DNA of 64,000 nucleotides from Streptomyces sp. NBC_01233. GTDB lineage: Bacteria > Actinomycetota > Actinomycetes > Streptomycetales > Streptomycetaceae. The notes below the pieces were generated by a model that had not been told where the DNA came from, ran no database searches, and saw only the letters and a program-made list of their open reading frames with translations. The DNA lies in NCBI RefSeq assembly GCF_035989305.1, contig NZ_CP108514.1:3348501-3412500 (forward strand). Reading direction: 5' to 3'. A program made the position numbers and the translations under genes. Below, piece by piece: positions 42,990 to 53,146 of the stretch. Position 1 is the first letter of the stretch, and each line of letters begins with the position of its first letter.

Positions 42990-45241
42990 GCCGTCCCGGC
43001 GGCCACCTTCTCCGGCTCCGGCTCCGGCCTCGGCTCCGGCTTCCGCTCCGCCACCGGCGCCACGGACTCCCCCTCGCTCAGCCCGAACCTCTCGTGCAGC
43101 CTGCGCAGCGGGCCCGGTGCCCACCAGGTGGCCTTCCCGGTCAGCTTCATGACCGCCGGGACGAGGAGGCTGCGCACGACCATGGCGTCCATCAGCACCG
43201 CCAGCGCGATCCCGAGCCCCAGCATCTTGGTGTTGGTCACCCGCGAGGTGCCGATCGCCACCATCACCACGGCCAGGATCACGGCCGCCGCGGTGATCAG
43301 CCCGCCGGTACGGGCCAGTCCGGTGCGCACGGCCCCCTCGTGGTCCCCGGTCCGGTCGTACTCCTCCTTGATCCGGGATATGAGGAACACCCCGTAGTCC
43401 ATGGAGAGTCCGAAGGCTATGCAGAACATCAGGACCGGCAGAGTGGTCTCGATGTCGCCGGTGGAGGTGAAGGAGAGCAGTCCGGAGAGGTTGCCCTCCT
43501 GGAAGACCCACACCACCGCTCCGAACATCGCCGTCAGGCTCAGGGCGTTGAGCAGGACCGCCTGGAGCGGTATGAGCAGGCTCCCGGTGAGCAGGAACAC
43601 CAGCAGCAGCGTGGCGAGCACCACCACGGCCAGCGACACGGGCAGCTTCTCGCCGATCGCCTTCTGCGCGTCGACGAGCACCGCCGCCTCTCCGGTCACG
43701 GAGGTCCGGAAGTCCGCCTCCACCGTGCGCACCTCGCCGACCAGGTCCTGGGCCTGCTGCCCCACCGCCTCGCCCTCGGTGCTGAGCGAGAAGTAGGCGT
43801 ACCGCGACGGGTCCGCGGAGCTCACCGGCCCGTCGACCCGGACCACCCCGGGCAGAAGGGCCAGGCGTTCCCGGTAGGCGGCGAGCTCGGCGGGCCCGGC
43901 CGCGTCCTCGGCGAGGACGGTGAGCGTTCCGCCGGGGCTGCCCGGGAAGGCGTCCCGTATCTGCTGCTGGACCACATGCGACTCCGCGGTCTTCGGCAGC
44001 TGCCGGTCGTCCACCGTGCCGAACTTCACGCCGAGGAAGGGCAGTCCGAGGAACAGCAGTCCCGCCGTGGTGGCCACCGCGAAGACGGGAGCCCGGCGCA
44101 TCACCAGAAGAGCCACTCGTGCCCAGCCCCGCCCCGGTTCGGCCGTGGCCTCGGCCGGCCGCGCGCGCCGCCACAGCCGCCGCAGGTCAAGGGAGTTGAC
44201 CCGCTCGCCGAGCAGCACCAGGGCCGCCGGAAGCAGGATCAGCGCGGCCCCCGCGGCGAGCAGGACCACCGCCACCCCGGCGTAGGCGAAGGAACGCAGG
44301 AAGTACATCGGGAAGAACAGCATCGCCGAGAGCGAGACGGCGACGGTGAGCGCCGAGAACAGCACCGTGCGCCCGGCGGTGCGCAGGGTGGCCCCGACGG
44401 CGGCCACCGGGTCCCGTCCGGCGGCGAGTTCCTCGCGGAACCGGCGGACGATGAACAGGGCGTAGTCGATGGCGAGCCCGAGTCCGAGCGCGGTGGTCAG
44501 GTTCTGGGCGAAGACGGAGACGTCGGTGAACTCGGTGAGGCCGCGCAGCACCGCGTTGGTGCCGAGGATGGCCACGATGCCGACGCCGAGGGGCAGCAGT
44601 GCGGCGACGGCGCTGCCGAAGACGAGGATGAGCAGGACGAGGGTGACCGGCAGGGCGATCATCTCGGCGCGCAGCAGGTCTTCCTGGATGGTGGCGGTCA
44701 CCTCGCGCTGGACCGCGGCCGGCCCGCCGAAGGAGACCCGCACCGGGCCGTGATCACCCCGGTAGTGCGGGACGATCCGGTCCAGCACCGCGGTGGCGGT
44801 CTTCTCGTCGCCCAGGATCCGGGCGGCTATGAGGGCCTGCCGGCCGTCCTCGGAGCGCAGGGCGGGCAGCTGCGTGCGCCAGTACGAGCCGACGCCGACG
44901 ACTCCCTTCTCGGCGGCGAGCTGCGCGGTCAGCCGCTCCGCCTCGGCCGCGACGGCGGGATCGTCCACGCCGGCGGTTCCCGGGCGGGCATCGACGAGCA
45001 GCAGCAGATTGGGCTGGGAGGCCGGGAACTCGCGCTCCAGGGCCTTGGCGGCGTACGTGGACTGGGCGCCCGGGTCCTCCCAGCCGCCGCTGCCCATCCG
45101 TTCGGCGGCGCCGCCGCCCGCGAACACGGCCAGGGCCGTGACCACCAGGGCGAGCAGCAGCGAGAGCCGCGGCCGGGCCGTGACGAACCGGGTCCACCTG
45201 CCGCTCTCCCCGGACGACGGCGGATTCTTGACTTCGGACAT
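42986..45241 (-). CDS. MMPL/RND-family membrane transporter
   Basis: A 751-residue exporter with two sets of one plus five membrane helices, each following a large extracellular loop, as in MMPL proteins. Helix LALVVTALAVFAGGGAAE opens it; GLGLAIDYALFIVRRFREEL and AFGLSMDYGVFLISRIKEEYDRTGD carry the paired Asp-Tyr proton-relay motif. It drives export of lipids, drugs or lipophilic natural products with proton motive force. A TetR regulator is divergent, so expression is likely ligand-controlled. The IS has inserted exactly at its TAG stop, leaving the protein intact but probably separating it from its terminator. Confidence 0.92.
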   Translation of the reverse strand: MSEVKNPPSSGESGRWTRFVTARPRLSLLLALVVTALAVFAGGGAAERMGSGGWEDPGAQSTYAAKALEREFPASQPNLLLLVDARPGTAGVDDPAVAAEAERLTAQLAAEKGVVGVGSYWRTQLPALRSEDGRQALIAARILGDEKTATAVLDRIVPHYRGDHGPVRVSFGGPAAVQREVTATIQEDLLRAEMIALPVTLVLLILVFGSAVAALLPLGVGIVAILGTNAVLRGLTEFTDVSVFAQNLTTALGLGLAIDYALFIVRRFREELAAGRDPVAAVGATLRTAGRTVLFSALTVAVSLSAMLFFPMYFLRSFAYAGVAVVLLAAGAALILLPAALVLLGERVNSLDLRRLWRRARPAEATAEPGRGWARVALLVMRRAPVFAVATTAGLLFLGLPFLGVKFGTVDDRQLPKTAESHVVQQQIRDAFPGSPGGTLTVLAEDAAGPAELAAYRERLALLPGVVRVDGPVSSADPSRYAYFSLSTEGEAVGQQAQDLVGEVRTVEADFRTSVTGEAAVLVDAQKAIGEKLPVSLAVVVLATLLLVFLLTGSLLIPLQAVLLNALSLTAMFGAVVWVFQEGNLSGLLSFTSTGDIETTLPVLMFCIAFGLSMDYGVFLISRIKEEYDRTGDHEGAVRTGLARTGGLITAAAVILAVVMVAIGTSRVTNTKMLGLGIALAVLMDAMVVRSLLVPAVMKLTGKATWWAPGPLRRLHERFGLSEGESVAPVAERKPEPRPEPEPEKVAAGTA

Positions 45242-45320
45242 GGCTCGGTGTCCCCTTCACCGTGATTGCCAGGCCAAATAGACTGGCAAATACGAGCAGT
45301 CGCTCGCGTTTCTCCAGAAT

Positions 45321-45336
45321 GCGAGTGACCACTCGC
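45321..45336. promoter_or_regulatory. Operator candidate for the TetR regulator
   Basis: GCGAGTG-AC-CACTCGC, a 16-bp inverted repeat in the divergent MMPL/TetR intergenic region; a related CGAGC-AGTC-GCTCG lies at about 45292-45305. Shared GCGAGTG/CACTCGC elements point to two TetR sites covering both promoters. Confidence 0.65.
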
Positions 45337-45371
45337 GTTTGTCAATCGCCCACGGGAAGCAAGGGATTGGA

Positions 45372-46031
45372 ATGCCGGGGACACCGAAGGGCAAAACAAC
45401 TGAAAACGGTGAAACCGCTGCACCGCGCCGCCGCCAGGCACGGGGCGAGCGCAGGGTCTCCCAGCTCCTGGCCGCCGCCGCCGGGGTGTTCTGCCGTACC
45501 GGCTACGCCGCGGCCAGCACCAACGCCATCGCCCGCGAGGCCGGCGTGTCGCCGGGCACGCTCTACCAGTTCTTCCCGAACAAGGAGGCCATCGCGGTCG
45601 AGCTCGGCGGACAGCTGCTCCAGCAGGCCCACGAGATGCACGGGCAGGCCTTCCTGCCCGAGAACCTCCAGCGGCCCCTACCCGAGCTGCTGGACGCCGT
45701 CCTGGACCCGGTCATCGCCTTCAACTGCGAGAACCCGGCCTTCTGGGCCCTCATGCACGGCTCCGGCATCCCGGGCGCCATCGACCAGGAACACTGGAAG
45801 CTGCACACCGGCCTGCTCGCCCGGATCGAGGGCGTGCTGCACACCTTCTGCCCGGAGTCCGGGCCCGCCGAGCTCACCCACACCTCGAACATGATCCTGG
45901 GCATCTTCAAGTCCTCGCTGGACCTGATCCTGGCCCACGAGGGCGCCGAGCGGGAGGCGTACATCGCGGAGCTGAAGACCGTCCTGCTCCGCTACCTGGA
46001 GCCGATGATCACCACGCCCCACTCCGGCTGA
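45372..46031 (+). CDS. TetR-family regulator of the MMPL exporter
   Basis: A 219-residue TetR repressor. The helix-turn-helix at about 28-72 is TGYAAASTNAIAREAGVSPGTLYQFFPNKEAIAVEL; the helical C-terminal ligand domain follows (LLDAVLDPVIAFNCENPAFWALMHGSG). It is divergent from the MMPL gene over a 130-base region holding two related palindromes, so it almost certainly represses the exporter and itself until a transported compound binds. ATG at 45372 has AAGGG 8 bases before it; an 11-codon longer frame does not. Confidence 0.9.
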   Translation: MPGTPKGKTTENGETAAPRRRQARGERRVSQLLAAAAGVFCRTGYAAASTNAIAREAGVSPGTLYQFFPNKEAIAVELGGQLLQQAHEMHGQAFLPENLQRPLPELLDAVLDPVIAFNCENPAFWALMHGSGIPGAIDQEHWKLHTGLLARIEGVLHTFCPESGPAELTHTSNMILGIFKSSLDLILAHEGAEREAYIAELKTVLLRYLEPMITTPHSG

Positions 46032-46193
46032 CCGCCCCCAAGGCGACCGCCGTCCCGCAGCACGGGCGGCTCGCGCCCGTACGGGCCGACCGCGAGGCTT
46101 CCGGGTGATCCACATCCGCCACTTGCGCGAGTTTCAGCCAGGATGGCCAGTTTTGTGCGCGCGAGCGAAAGACTGGACTCCGACACTCGCTTT

Positions 46194-46212
46194 TATACCC
46201 CCCAGGGGTATA
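46194..46212. promoter_or_regulatory. CsoR-type copper operator
   Basis: TATACCCCCCAGGGGTATA, an inverted repeat with the TACCC...GGGTA arms of CsoR binding sites, 81 bases before the copper chaperone gene. CsoR would leave it when Cu(I) binds. No csoR gene is in the window. Confidence 0.85.
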
Positions 46213-46292
46213 GTCTCGAAGAGTCGGGAGGACGGTGGAGTCGTCGGCCACCCCTCCCGGTGACCGGACACGCCCCTGAAGAGGAGAACGAC

Positions 46293-46526
46293 ATGACCGC
46301 CGAGACGGACACCCAGACCACCACCGTCTACCGGGTGACCGGCATGACCTGCGGCCACTGCGAGGGCGCGGTGACCAACGAGATCTCCGCCCTGGCGGGC
46401 GTCAGCACGGTCAAGGCCGTCGCCGCGACCGGCGAGGTCACCGTGGTCTCCACCGCCCCGCTCGCGGACGAGGACGTCCGCGCCGCCGTGGACGAGGCGG
46501 GCTACGAGTTCGCCGGCCGGGTCTGA
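46293..46526 (+). CDS. copZ: Copper chaperone (HMA domain)
   Basis: A 77-residue heavy-metal-associated domain with the Cu(I) ligands C20 and C23 in GMTCGHC and the usual beta-alpha-beta-beta-alpha-beta pattern. It delivers Cu(I) to the P-type ATPase encoded next. GAGGAG lies 9 bases before the ATG. It is the first gene behind the CsoR-type operator, so the pair should be induced by copper. Confidence 0.93.
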   Translation: MTAETDTQTTTVYRVTGMTCGHCEGAVTNEISALAGVSTVKAVAATGEVTVVSTAPLADEDVRAAVDEAGYEFAGRV

Positions 46527-46655
46527 GCGCCACCCGCTCCCTCGGCAGCACCCGCGGCGGCCCGCACCACCCCCGCACCCGCGGTACCCCGCCGGGCCGT
46601 GCCGGCCAGCTCATACTGGACCCGTACGGCCCGGCCCTCCCCCTGGAGCCGGAAC

Positions 46656-48950
46656 ATGAGCAGCACAGTGCACGACGGACCGATAACGGCGGTCGAACTC
46701 TCGATCGGCGGGATGACCTGCGCCTCCTGCGCGGCCCGCATCGAGAAGAAGCTCAACCGGATGGACGGCGTCGAGGCCACGGTGAACTACGCCACCGAGA
46801 AGGCCCACGTCTCCTACACCGGTGACGTGCAGGTCTCGGACCTGATCGCGACCGTGGTCAAGACCGGCTACACCGCCGAGGAGCCCCCGCCGCCCGCCCC
46901 GGCCCCCGCGGAGGACGCGGCCCGGGCGCCGGCCCCGGCCGAGGCTCGGGCCGAGGCTCCCGACGCGGCGCTGGCCGCGCTGCGCCAGCGGCTGCTGGTC
47001 TCCGCCGCGCTCGCCCTGCCCGTCGTACTGCTCGCGATGGTTCCCGCCCTCCAGTTCGACAACTGGCAGTGGCTCTCCCTGACCCTCGCGGCCCCCGTCG
47101 TCGTCTGGGGCGGCCTCCCCTTCCACAAGGCCGCCTGGACCAACGCCCGGCACGGCGCCGCCACGATGGACACCCTGGTCTCCGTCGGCACGCTGGCCGC
47201 CTTCACCTGGTCGCTGTGGGCCCTGTTCTTCGGCCACGCGGGCATGCCCGGCATGCGGCACGGCTTCGCCCTCTTCACAGTCCAGGGGGGCGGCATCGCC
47301 CGGGCGGACGGGTCCTCCGCCATCTACCTGGAAGTCGCGGCGGGCGTCGTCGCCTTCATCCTGCTCGGCCGCTACCTGGAGGCCCGCTCCAAGCGGAAGG
47401 CGGGCGCGGCCCTCAAGGCCCTGCTGGAGCTCGGCGCCAAGGACGTCACCGTCCTGCGCGCGGGCCGGGAGGTTCGTGTCCCGGTGGACTCGCTCGCGGT
47501 CGGCGACCGGTTCGTCGTCCGCCCCGGCGAGACGATCGCCACCGACGGCACGGTCGTCGAGGGCAGTTCCGCCGTGGACGCCTCCATGCTGACCGGCGAG
47601 TCCGTCCCGGTGGAGGTGTCCGTCGGCGACTCCGTCACCGGAGCCACCGTCAACGCCTCCGGGCGGCTGGTCGTCGAGGCCACCCGGGTCGGCGCCGACA
47701 CCCAGCTGGCCCGGGTGGCCCGACTGGTGGAGGAGGCCCAGACCGGCAAGGCCGAGGTGCAGCGCCTCGCCGACCGGATCTCCGGGGTCTTCGTGCCCGT
47801 CGTACTGCTGCTCGCGATCGGCACCTGGGTCGGCTGGCTGCTGATCACCGACGACCCCACCGCCGCCTTCACCGCCGCCGTGGCCGTCCTGATCATCGCC
47901 TGCCCGTGCGCCCTGGGCCTGGCCACCCCGACCGCGCTGATGGTCGGCACCGGGCGGGGCGCGCAGCTCGGCATCCTGATCAAGGGACCCGAGGTGCTGG
48001 AGTCCACCCGCCGCGTGGACACCGTGGTCCTGGACAAGACCGGCACCGTCACCACCGGCCGGATGACCCTCACCGGCGTCCACCCCGCCGAGGGCGTCGA
48101 CGAGCACGAACTCCTGCGGCTGGCGGGGTCCCTGGAGCACGCCTCGGAGCACCCGATCGCCCGGGCCGTCGCCACCGCCGCGGCCGAGAGGGCCGGCGCC
48201 CTGCCGGTCCCTGACGGCTTCGAGAACCTCGCCGGCCTCGGCGTCCAGGGCGTCGTAGACGGACACGCCGTGCTGGTGGGCCGCGCACAGCTGCTCGCCG
48301 ACCGTTCGATCACCCTGCCGGCCGGGCTCGCCGCGGCCAGGGCGGCCGCCGAGGCCGAGGGCAGCACCGCCGTGCTGGTGGCCTGGGACGGGGCGGCGCG
48401 CGGGGTGCTGACCGTGGCCGACGCGGTCAAGGAGACCAGCGCCGAGGCGGTCGCCCGGCTGCGGGCGCTGGGCCTCACCCCGGTGCTGCTGACCGGCGAC
48501 AACAAGGCCGTCGCCGAGACGGTGGCCCGTGAGGTGGGCATCGACGAGGTGATCGCCGAGGTGCTCCCGCAGGACAAGGTGGACGTCGTACGCCGCCTGC
48601 AGGCGCAGGGGCGTACGGTCGCCATGGTCGGCGACGGGGTCAACGACGCGGCCGCGCTGGCCCAGGCGGACCTGGGGCTGGCCATGGGCACCGGCACCGA
48701 CGCGGCCATCGAGGCCGGGGACCTGACCCTCGTACGGGGCGACCTGCGGGTGGCGGCGGACGCGATCCGGCTCTCGCGCCGGACCCTGGCCACCATCAAG
48801 GGCAACCTGTTCTGGGCCTTCGGCTACAACGTGGCGGCCCTTCCGCTGGCTGCCGCCGGGCTGCTCAACCCGATGATCGCGGGGGCCGCGATGGCCTTCT
48901 CCTCGGTCTTCGTGGTGACCAACAGCCTCCGGTTGCGTTCCTTCCGCTAA
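46656..48950 (+). CDS. copA: Copper-translocating P1B-type ATPase
   Basis: A 764-residue Cu(I) export pump. Order of elements: N-terminal metal domain GMTCASC (C22, C25); eight membrane helices; phosphatase TGES; CPC in the transport helix ([13 protein letters not shown]), which selects Cu(I)/Ag(I); phosphorylation DKTGT; HP motif EHPIARA; hinge MVGDGVND. The Ala/Pro-rich linker at about 80-110 joins the metal domain to the membrane part. The ATG at 46656 has GGAG 8 bases upstream; a longer frame upstream lacks it. It lies 129 bases after copZ. Confidence 0.95.
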   Translation: MSSTVHDGPITAVELSIGGMTCASCAARIEKKLNRMDGVEATVNYATEKAHVSYTGDVQVSDLIATVVKTGYTAEEPPPPAPAPAEDAARAPAPAEARAEAPDAALAALRQRLLVSAALALPVVLLAMVPALQFDNWQWLSLTLAAPVVVWGGLPFHKAAWTNARHGAATMDTLVSVGTLAAFTWSLWALFFGHAGMPGMRHGFALFTVQGGGIARADGSSAIYLEVAAGVVAFILLGRYLEARSKRKAGAALKALLELGAKDVTVLRAGREVRVPVDSLAVGDRFVVRPGETIATDGTVVEGSSAVDASMLTGESVPVEVSVGDSVTGATVNASGRLVVEATRVGADTQLARVARLVEEAQTGKAEVQRLADRISGVFVPVVLLLAIGTWVGWLLITDDPTAAFTAAVAVLIIACPCALGLATPTALMVGTGRGAQLGILIKGPEVLESTRRVDTVVLDKTGTVTTGRMTLTGVHPAEGVDEHELLRLAGSLEHASEHPIARAVATAAAERAGALPVPDGFENLAGLGVQGVVDGHAVLVGRAQLLADRSITLPAGLAAARAAAEAEGSTAVLVAWDGAARGVLTVADAVKETSAEAVARLRALGLTPVLLTGDNKAVAETVAREVGIDEVIAEVLPQDKVDVVRRLQAQGRTVAMVGDGVNDAAALAQADLGLAMGTGTDAAIEAGDLTLVRGDLRVAADAIRLSRRTLATIKGNLFWAFGYNVAALPLAAAGLLNPMIAGAAMAFSSVFVVTNSLRLRSFR

Positions 48951-49227
48951 TGGGTCTCCCTCCCCACCACGCACACAGTTCCTTCACGGGAGACGCAGAT
49001 CACAGTGACCACAACGTAACCATCCGGGGTCGTCACGGGTCTAATGGGGCGGTGCCAAGAACGTCTTGGGGGACGTTCGACGGAAGCCCTGGGGGACTTC
49101 TGTGGCATCAGCCGGCCGGGACGCGTGCCCGCGGGAGGCTTTGAGCGGCCCTCCCGAACCGAACGGGTCCCGGCACACTGACGCCCCGACTCGGGTCCCG
49201 TGGGGGGAATCCGTTTCGGGGAAAAGG
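48951..49227. other. Non-coding region between copA and gltA
   Basis: No credible gene. Two similar GGGGGACnTTC segments occur at about 49069-49079 and 49094-49103, and AACGTC-TTGGGG-GACGTT (49060-49077) is a perfect inverted repeat. The region might hold a promoter or small RNA on the plus strand ending at the terminator after it. Confidence 0.35.
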
Positions 49228-49276
49228 AAAGCGCCCCGACCGCCGACCCGTGGGGGGATCGACGGCGGGGCGCTTT
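49228..49276. terminator. Bidirectional terminator between copA and gltA
   Basis: A long imperfect stem (AAAGCGCCCCG... with ...CGGGGCGCTTT) with A-rich left and T-rich right flanks (CTTTTCTT), able to stop transcripts from either side. It lies about 98 bases after the gltA stop. Confidence 0.8.
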
Positions 49277-49373
49277 TCTTATGCCTGGGGGTTGCCTGCG
49301 GTGCTGTCCGCGCAGCCGCACGCCGCGCGGTGGAGAGCCTCGGGTCAGCGGGCCTCGGTCAGCGAGCCTCGGT

Positions 49374-50663
49374 TCAGCGGGACTCGACGGGCACGAAGTC
49401 GCGCAGGACCTCGCCCGTGTAGATCTGGCGCGGGCGGCCGATGCGGGAACCCGGCTCCTTGATCATCTCGTGCCACTGGGCGATCCAGCCGGGAAGGCGG
49501 CCGAGCGCGAAGAGCACGGTGAACATCTCGGTCGGGAAGCCCATGGCCCGGTAGATCAGACCGGTGTAGAAGTCCACGTTCGGGTAGAGGTTGCGCGAGA
49601 CGAAGTACTCGTCCGCCAGCGCGTGCTCTTCCAGCTTGAGCGCGATGTCGAGCAGCTCGTCGCTCTTGCCGAGCGAGGAGAGGACGTCGTGCGCCGCCGC
49701 CTTGATGATCTTCGCCCGAGGGTCGAAGCTCTTGTAGACGCGGTGCCCGAAGCCCATGAGGCGGACGCCGTCTTCCTTGTTCTTCACCTTGCGGATGAAG
49801 GCGTCGACGTCGCCGCCGTCGTTCTTGATGCCTTCCAGCATCTCCAGCACCGACTGGTTGGCGCCGCCGTGCAGCGGGCCCCACAGCGCGGAGATGCCGG
49901 CCGAGATCGAGGCGAACATGTTCGCCTGCGAGGACCCGACCAGGCGCACGGTGGAGGTCGAGCAGTTCTGCTCGTGGTCCGCGTGCAGGATCAGCAGCTT
50001 GTCGAGCGCCGCGACCACGACCGGGTCCAGGTCGTACTCCTGGGCCGGCACGGAGAAGGTCATGCGCAGGAAGTTCTCGACGTAGCCGAGGTCGTTGCGC
50101 GGGTAGACCACCGGGTGGCCGACCGACTTCTTGTACGCGTACGCGGCGATCGTCGGGAGCTTGGCCAGCAGCCGGATCGTCGAGAGGTTGCGCTGCGTCT
50201 CGTCGAACGGGTTGTGGCTGTCCTGGTAGAACGTCGACAGCGCGCTGACCACGGAGGACAGCATCGCCATCGGGTGCGCGTCACGCGGGAAGCCGTCGTA
50301 GAAGCGCTTCACGTCCTCGTGCAGCAGCGTGTGCTGGGTGATCTCGTTGCGGAACGACGCGAGCTGGTCGACGGTCGGCAGCTCACCGTTGATCAGCAGG
50401 TACGCGACCTCGATGAAGGTCGAACGCTCGGCCAGCTGCTCGATCGGGTAACCGCGGTAGCGCAGGATGCCCTGCTCACCGTCGAGGTAGGTGATCGCGG
50501 ACTTGTAGGCCGCGGTGTTGCCGTAGCCACTGTCCAAGGTGACGAGCCCGGTCTGGGCCCGCAGCTTCGAGATGTCGAAGCCCTGGTCACCGACGGTGCT
50601 CTCGACCACCGGGTAGGTGTATTCACCGTCCGCGTACCGGAGTACTACAGAGTTGTCGCTCAC
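49374..50663 (-). CDS. gltA: Citrate synthase
   Basis: A 429-residue hexameric-type citrate synthase (acetyl-CoA + oxaloacetate to citrate). Catalytic residues are the His in ILHADHEQNCSTSTVRLVGSS, the His in GPLHGGANQSVLEML and the Asp in NVDFYTGLIYRAMG; GFGHRVYK is conserved. The small N-terminal beta domain (VLRYADGEYTYPVVEST) marks the long type II form. The start is GTG at 50663. A longer upstream frame overlaps unrelated intergenic DNA. Housekeeping TCA-cycle gene, monocistronic between two terminator-like regions. Confidence 0.96.
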   Translation of the reverse strand: MSDNSVVLRYADGEYTYPVVESTVGDQGFDISKLRAQTGLVTLDSGYGNTAAYKSAITYLDGEQGILRYRGYPIEQLAERSTFIEVAYLLINGELPTVDQLASFRNEITQHTLLHEDVKRFYDGFPRDAHPMAMLSSVVSALSTFYQDSHNPFDETQRNLSTIRLLAKLPTIAAYAYKKSVGHPVVYPRNDLGYVENFLRMTFSVPAQEYDLDPVVVAALDKLLILHADHEQNCSTSTVRLVGSSQANMFASISAGISALWGPLHGGANQSVLEMLEGIKNDGGDVDAFIRKVKNKEDGVRLMGFGHRVYKSFDPRAKIIKAAAHDVLSSLGKSDELLDIALKLEEHALADEYFVSRNLYPNVDFYTGLIYRAMGFPTEMFTVLFALGRLPGWIAQWHEMIKEPGSRIGRPRQIYTGEVLRDFVPVESR

Positions 50664-50833
50664 GTCATCCCTCACCGACGTAGTGCCTCTTCTTCGAGGT
50701 GCCCTGACTGCCTCTACCTTCCCCCATTTGGCGCAGGAGAGTGCACTCGGGGTCGGCCTTTGGTGCTTTCGACGGCACTGAGTGCCGCCAAGCTGCTCAT
50801 CCTGCCCCCTCCACACCGGTGGTGGAACCCCAA

Positions 50834-50845
50834 ATGATCGATCAT
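50834..50845. repeat. 12-bp palindrome after recD2
   Basis: ATGATCGATCAT, perfectly symmetrical, directly after the recD2 stop and upstream of gltA on the same strand. Could be an operator for gltA or chance. Confidence 0.3.
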
Positions 50846-53092
50846 CTAGGTGATGTTTCCCACCGGTATCCGGCCGGACAGCCTGGGTGCGACCGCCGTG
50901 TACCTCCTGCCTGCGGAAACGGTACGCACCGCCTGACCGAGGGCCTTGCGGGACCCGACGAGGACGACCAGTTTCTTCGCCCGGGTCACCGCCGTGTAGA
51001 GCAAGTTGCGCTGGAGCATCATCCAAGCTCCGGTGGTGACCGGGATCACCACCGCGGGATATTCACTCCCTTGGGAGCGGTGGATGGTGACGGCGTACGC
51101 GTGGGCCAGCTCGTCGAGCTCCGCGAACTCGTACCCGATCTCCTCGTCCTCCTCCGTACGCACCGTCAGGCGCTGTTCGTCCAGGTCGAGCCCGGTGACC
51201 ACGCCGACGGTGCCGTTGAAGACGCCGTTCGCCCCCTTCTCGTAGTTGTTCCGGACCTGGGTCACCTTGTCGCCCACCCGGAAGACCCGGCCGCCGAACC
51301 GCTTCTCCGGAAGGTCGGGCCGGGCCGGTGTCATCGCCTGCTGCAGCAGCCCGTTGAGGTTTCCGGCGCCGGCCGGGCCCCGGTGCATGGGCGCGAGCAC
51401 CTGGACGTCCCGCCGCGGGTCGAGCCCGAATCTGGCCGGGATCCTGCGCGCCGCCACGTCCACGGCGAGCACCCCGGCCGCCTCGGTGTCCTCCTCCGGG
51501 AAGAGGAAGAAGTCCGGCAGCCCGTCCGTGATCGGCGGTACCCCGGTGTTGATCCGGTGGGCGTTGGTGACCACGCCGGACTGCTGGGCCTGCCGGAAGA
51601 TCCGGGTGAGCCGGACCGCGGGCACCGGACCGCCCTCGGCCAGCAGGTCCCGCAGCACCTCCCCGGCCCCGACCGAGGGCAACTGATCCACATCGCCGAC
51701 CAGCAGCAGGTGAGCCCCCGGTGCCACGGCCTTGACCAGCTTGTTGGCCAGCAGCAGGTCCAGCATCGAGGCCTCGTCCACCACGACCAGGTCCGCGTCC
51801 AGCGGCCGGTCCCGGTCGTACGCCGCGTCCCCGCCCGGCTTGAGCTCCAGCAGCCGGTGCACCGTGGAGGCCTCGGCCCCGGTCAGCTCGGACAGCCGCT
51901 TCGCCGCCCGGCCGGTGGGCGCGGCCAGCACCACCTTGGCCTTCTTGGCCCGGGCCAGCTCGACGATCGAGCGCACGGTGAAGGACTTTCCGCAGCCCGG
52001 CCCGCCCGTGAGGACGGCGACCCGGCGGGTCAGCGCCAGCTTGACCGCGTCCCGCTGCTCGGGGGCGAGCGTGGCCCCCGTACGCCCGGCGAGCCAGCCC
52101 AGGGCCTTCTCCCAGTCCACGTCCCGGAACGCCGGCATCCGGTCGTCCTCGGCGTTCAGGAGCCGGCGCACCTGCCCCACCAGCGACAGCTCGGCGCGGT
52201 GGAAGGGCACCAGGTACACGGCGGTCAGCGGGTCCGGCCCGCCCTGCGGATCGGGTACGGGCTCCCGTACGACGCCCTCCGGATCGGCGGCGAGCTCGGC
52301 CAGGCAGTCGATCACCAGCCCGGTGTCCACCTGGAGCAGCTTGACCCCGTCGGCGATGAGCCGCTCCTCGGGCAGGAAGCAGTGCCCCTGGTCGGTGGAC
52401 TGGGACAGGGCGTACTGGAGGCCGGCCTTCACCCGCTCGGGGCTGTCGTGCGGGATGCCGACGGCCTGGGCGATCCGGTCGGCGGTGAGGAAGCCGATGC
52501 CCCAGACGTCGGCGGCGAGCCGGTAGGGCTGGTTCTTCACCACCGAGATGGAGGCATCGCCGTACTTCTTGTAGATGCGGACGGCGATGGAGGTGGAGAC
52601 GCCGACGCCCTGGAGGAAGACCATGACCTCCTTGATGGCCTTCTGCTCCTCCCAGGCGGCGCCGATCAGCTTCGTCCGCTTGGGGCCGAGCCCGGGCACC
52701 TCGATCAGCCGCTTCGGTTCGGCTTCGATGACGTCGAGGGTGTCGGTGCCGAAGTGCTCCACGATCCGGTCGGCGATCTTCGGGCCGATGCCCTTGATCA
52801 GGCCGGAGCCGAGGTAGCGGCGGATGCCCTGGATGGTCGCCGGTAGAACGGTCTTGTAGTTCTCCACGGCGAACTGCTTGCCGTACTGCGGGTGGGAGCC
52901 CCAGCGGCCCTCCATGCGCAGCGATTCGCCGGGCTGCGCGCCCAGCAGCGAGCCGACCACGGTGAGCAGGTCACCGCTGCCCCGGCCGGTGTCGACGCGG
53001 GCGACCGTGTACCCGCTCTCCTCATTGGCATAGGTGATGCGCTCGAGCACCCCCTCGACCACCGCCAGTTGCACCGCACCGTTCGTCGCCAT
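50846..53092 (-). CDS. recD2: RecD2-type ATP-dependent DNA helicase
   Basis: A 748-residue superfamily 1B 5'-3' helicase that works without RecBC. N-terminal OB-like and helix-hairpin-helix region (IKGIGPKIADRIVEHFG, then VPGLGPKRTKLIGAAW) characteristic of RecD2; Walker A GGPGCGKSF at 363-371; Walker B VVDEASMLD; motif III GDVDQLPSVG; motif IV RLTRIFRQ; final SH3/UvrD-like VTIHRSQGSEYP and YTAVTRAK. Complete and in the family length range. It probably acts in replication-fork and repair processes. Separated from gltA by 182 bases. Confidence 0.94.
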   Translation of the reverse strand: MATNGAVQLAVVEGVLERITYANEESGYTVARVDTGRGSGDLLTVVGSLLGAQPGESLRMEGRWGSHPQYGKQFAVENYKTVLPATIQGIRRYLGSGLIKGIGPKIADRIVEHFGTDTLDVIEAEPKRLIEVPGLGPKRTKLIGAAWEEQKAIKEVMVFLQGVGVSTSIAVRIYKKYGDASISVVKNQPYRLAADVWGIGFLTADRIAQAVGIPHDSPERVKAGLQYALSQSTDQGHCFLPEERLIADGVKLLQVDTGLVIDCLAELAADPEGVVREPVPDPQGGPDPLTAVYLVPFHRAELSLVGQVRRLLNAEDDRMPAFRDVDWEKALGWLAGRTGATLAPEQRDAVKLALTRRVAVLTGGPGCGKSFTVRSIVELARAKKAKVVLAAPTGRAAKRLSELTGAEASTVHRLLELKPGGDAAYDRDRPLDADLVVVDEASMLDLLLANKLVKAVAPGAHLLLVGDVDQLPSVGAGEVLRDLLAEGGPVPAVRLTRIFRQAQQSGVVTNAHRINTGVPPITDGLPDFFLFPEEDTEAAGVLAVDVAARRIPARFGLDPRRDVQVLAPMHRGPAGAGNLNGLLQQAMTPARPDLPEKRFGGRVFRVGDKVTQVRNNYEKGANGVFNGTVGVVTGLDLDEQRLTVRTEEDEEIGYEFAELDELAHAYAVTIHRSQGSEYPAVVIPVTTGAWMMLQRNLLYTAVTRAKKLVVLVGSRKALGQAVRTVSAGRRYTAVAPRLSGRIPVGNIT

Positions 53093-53146
53093 GACCCGAA
53101 GCTACCGGGTGGCGCCGACAGCGCGTCAGGCTTGTGGACAGCGCGA

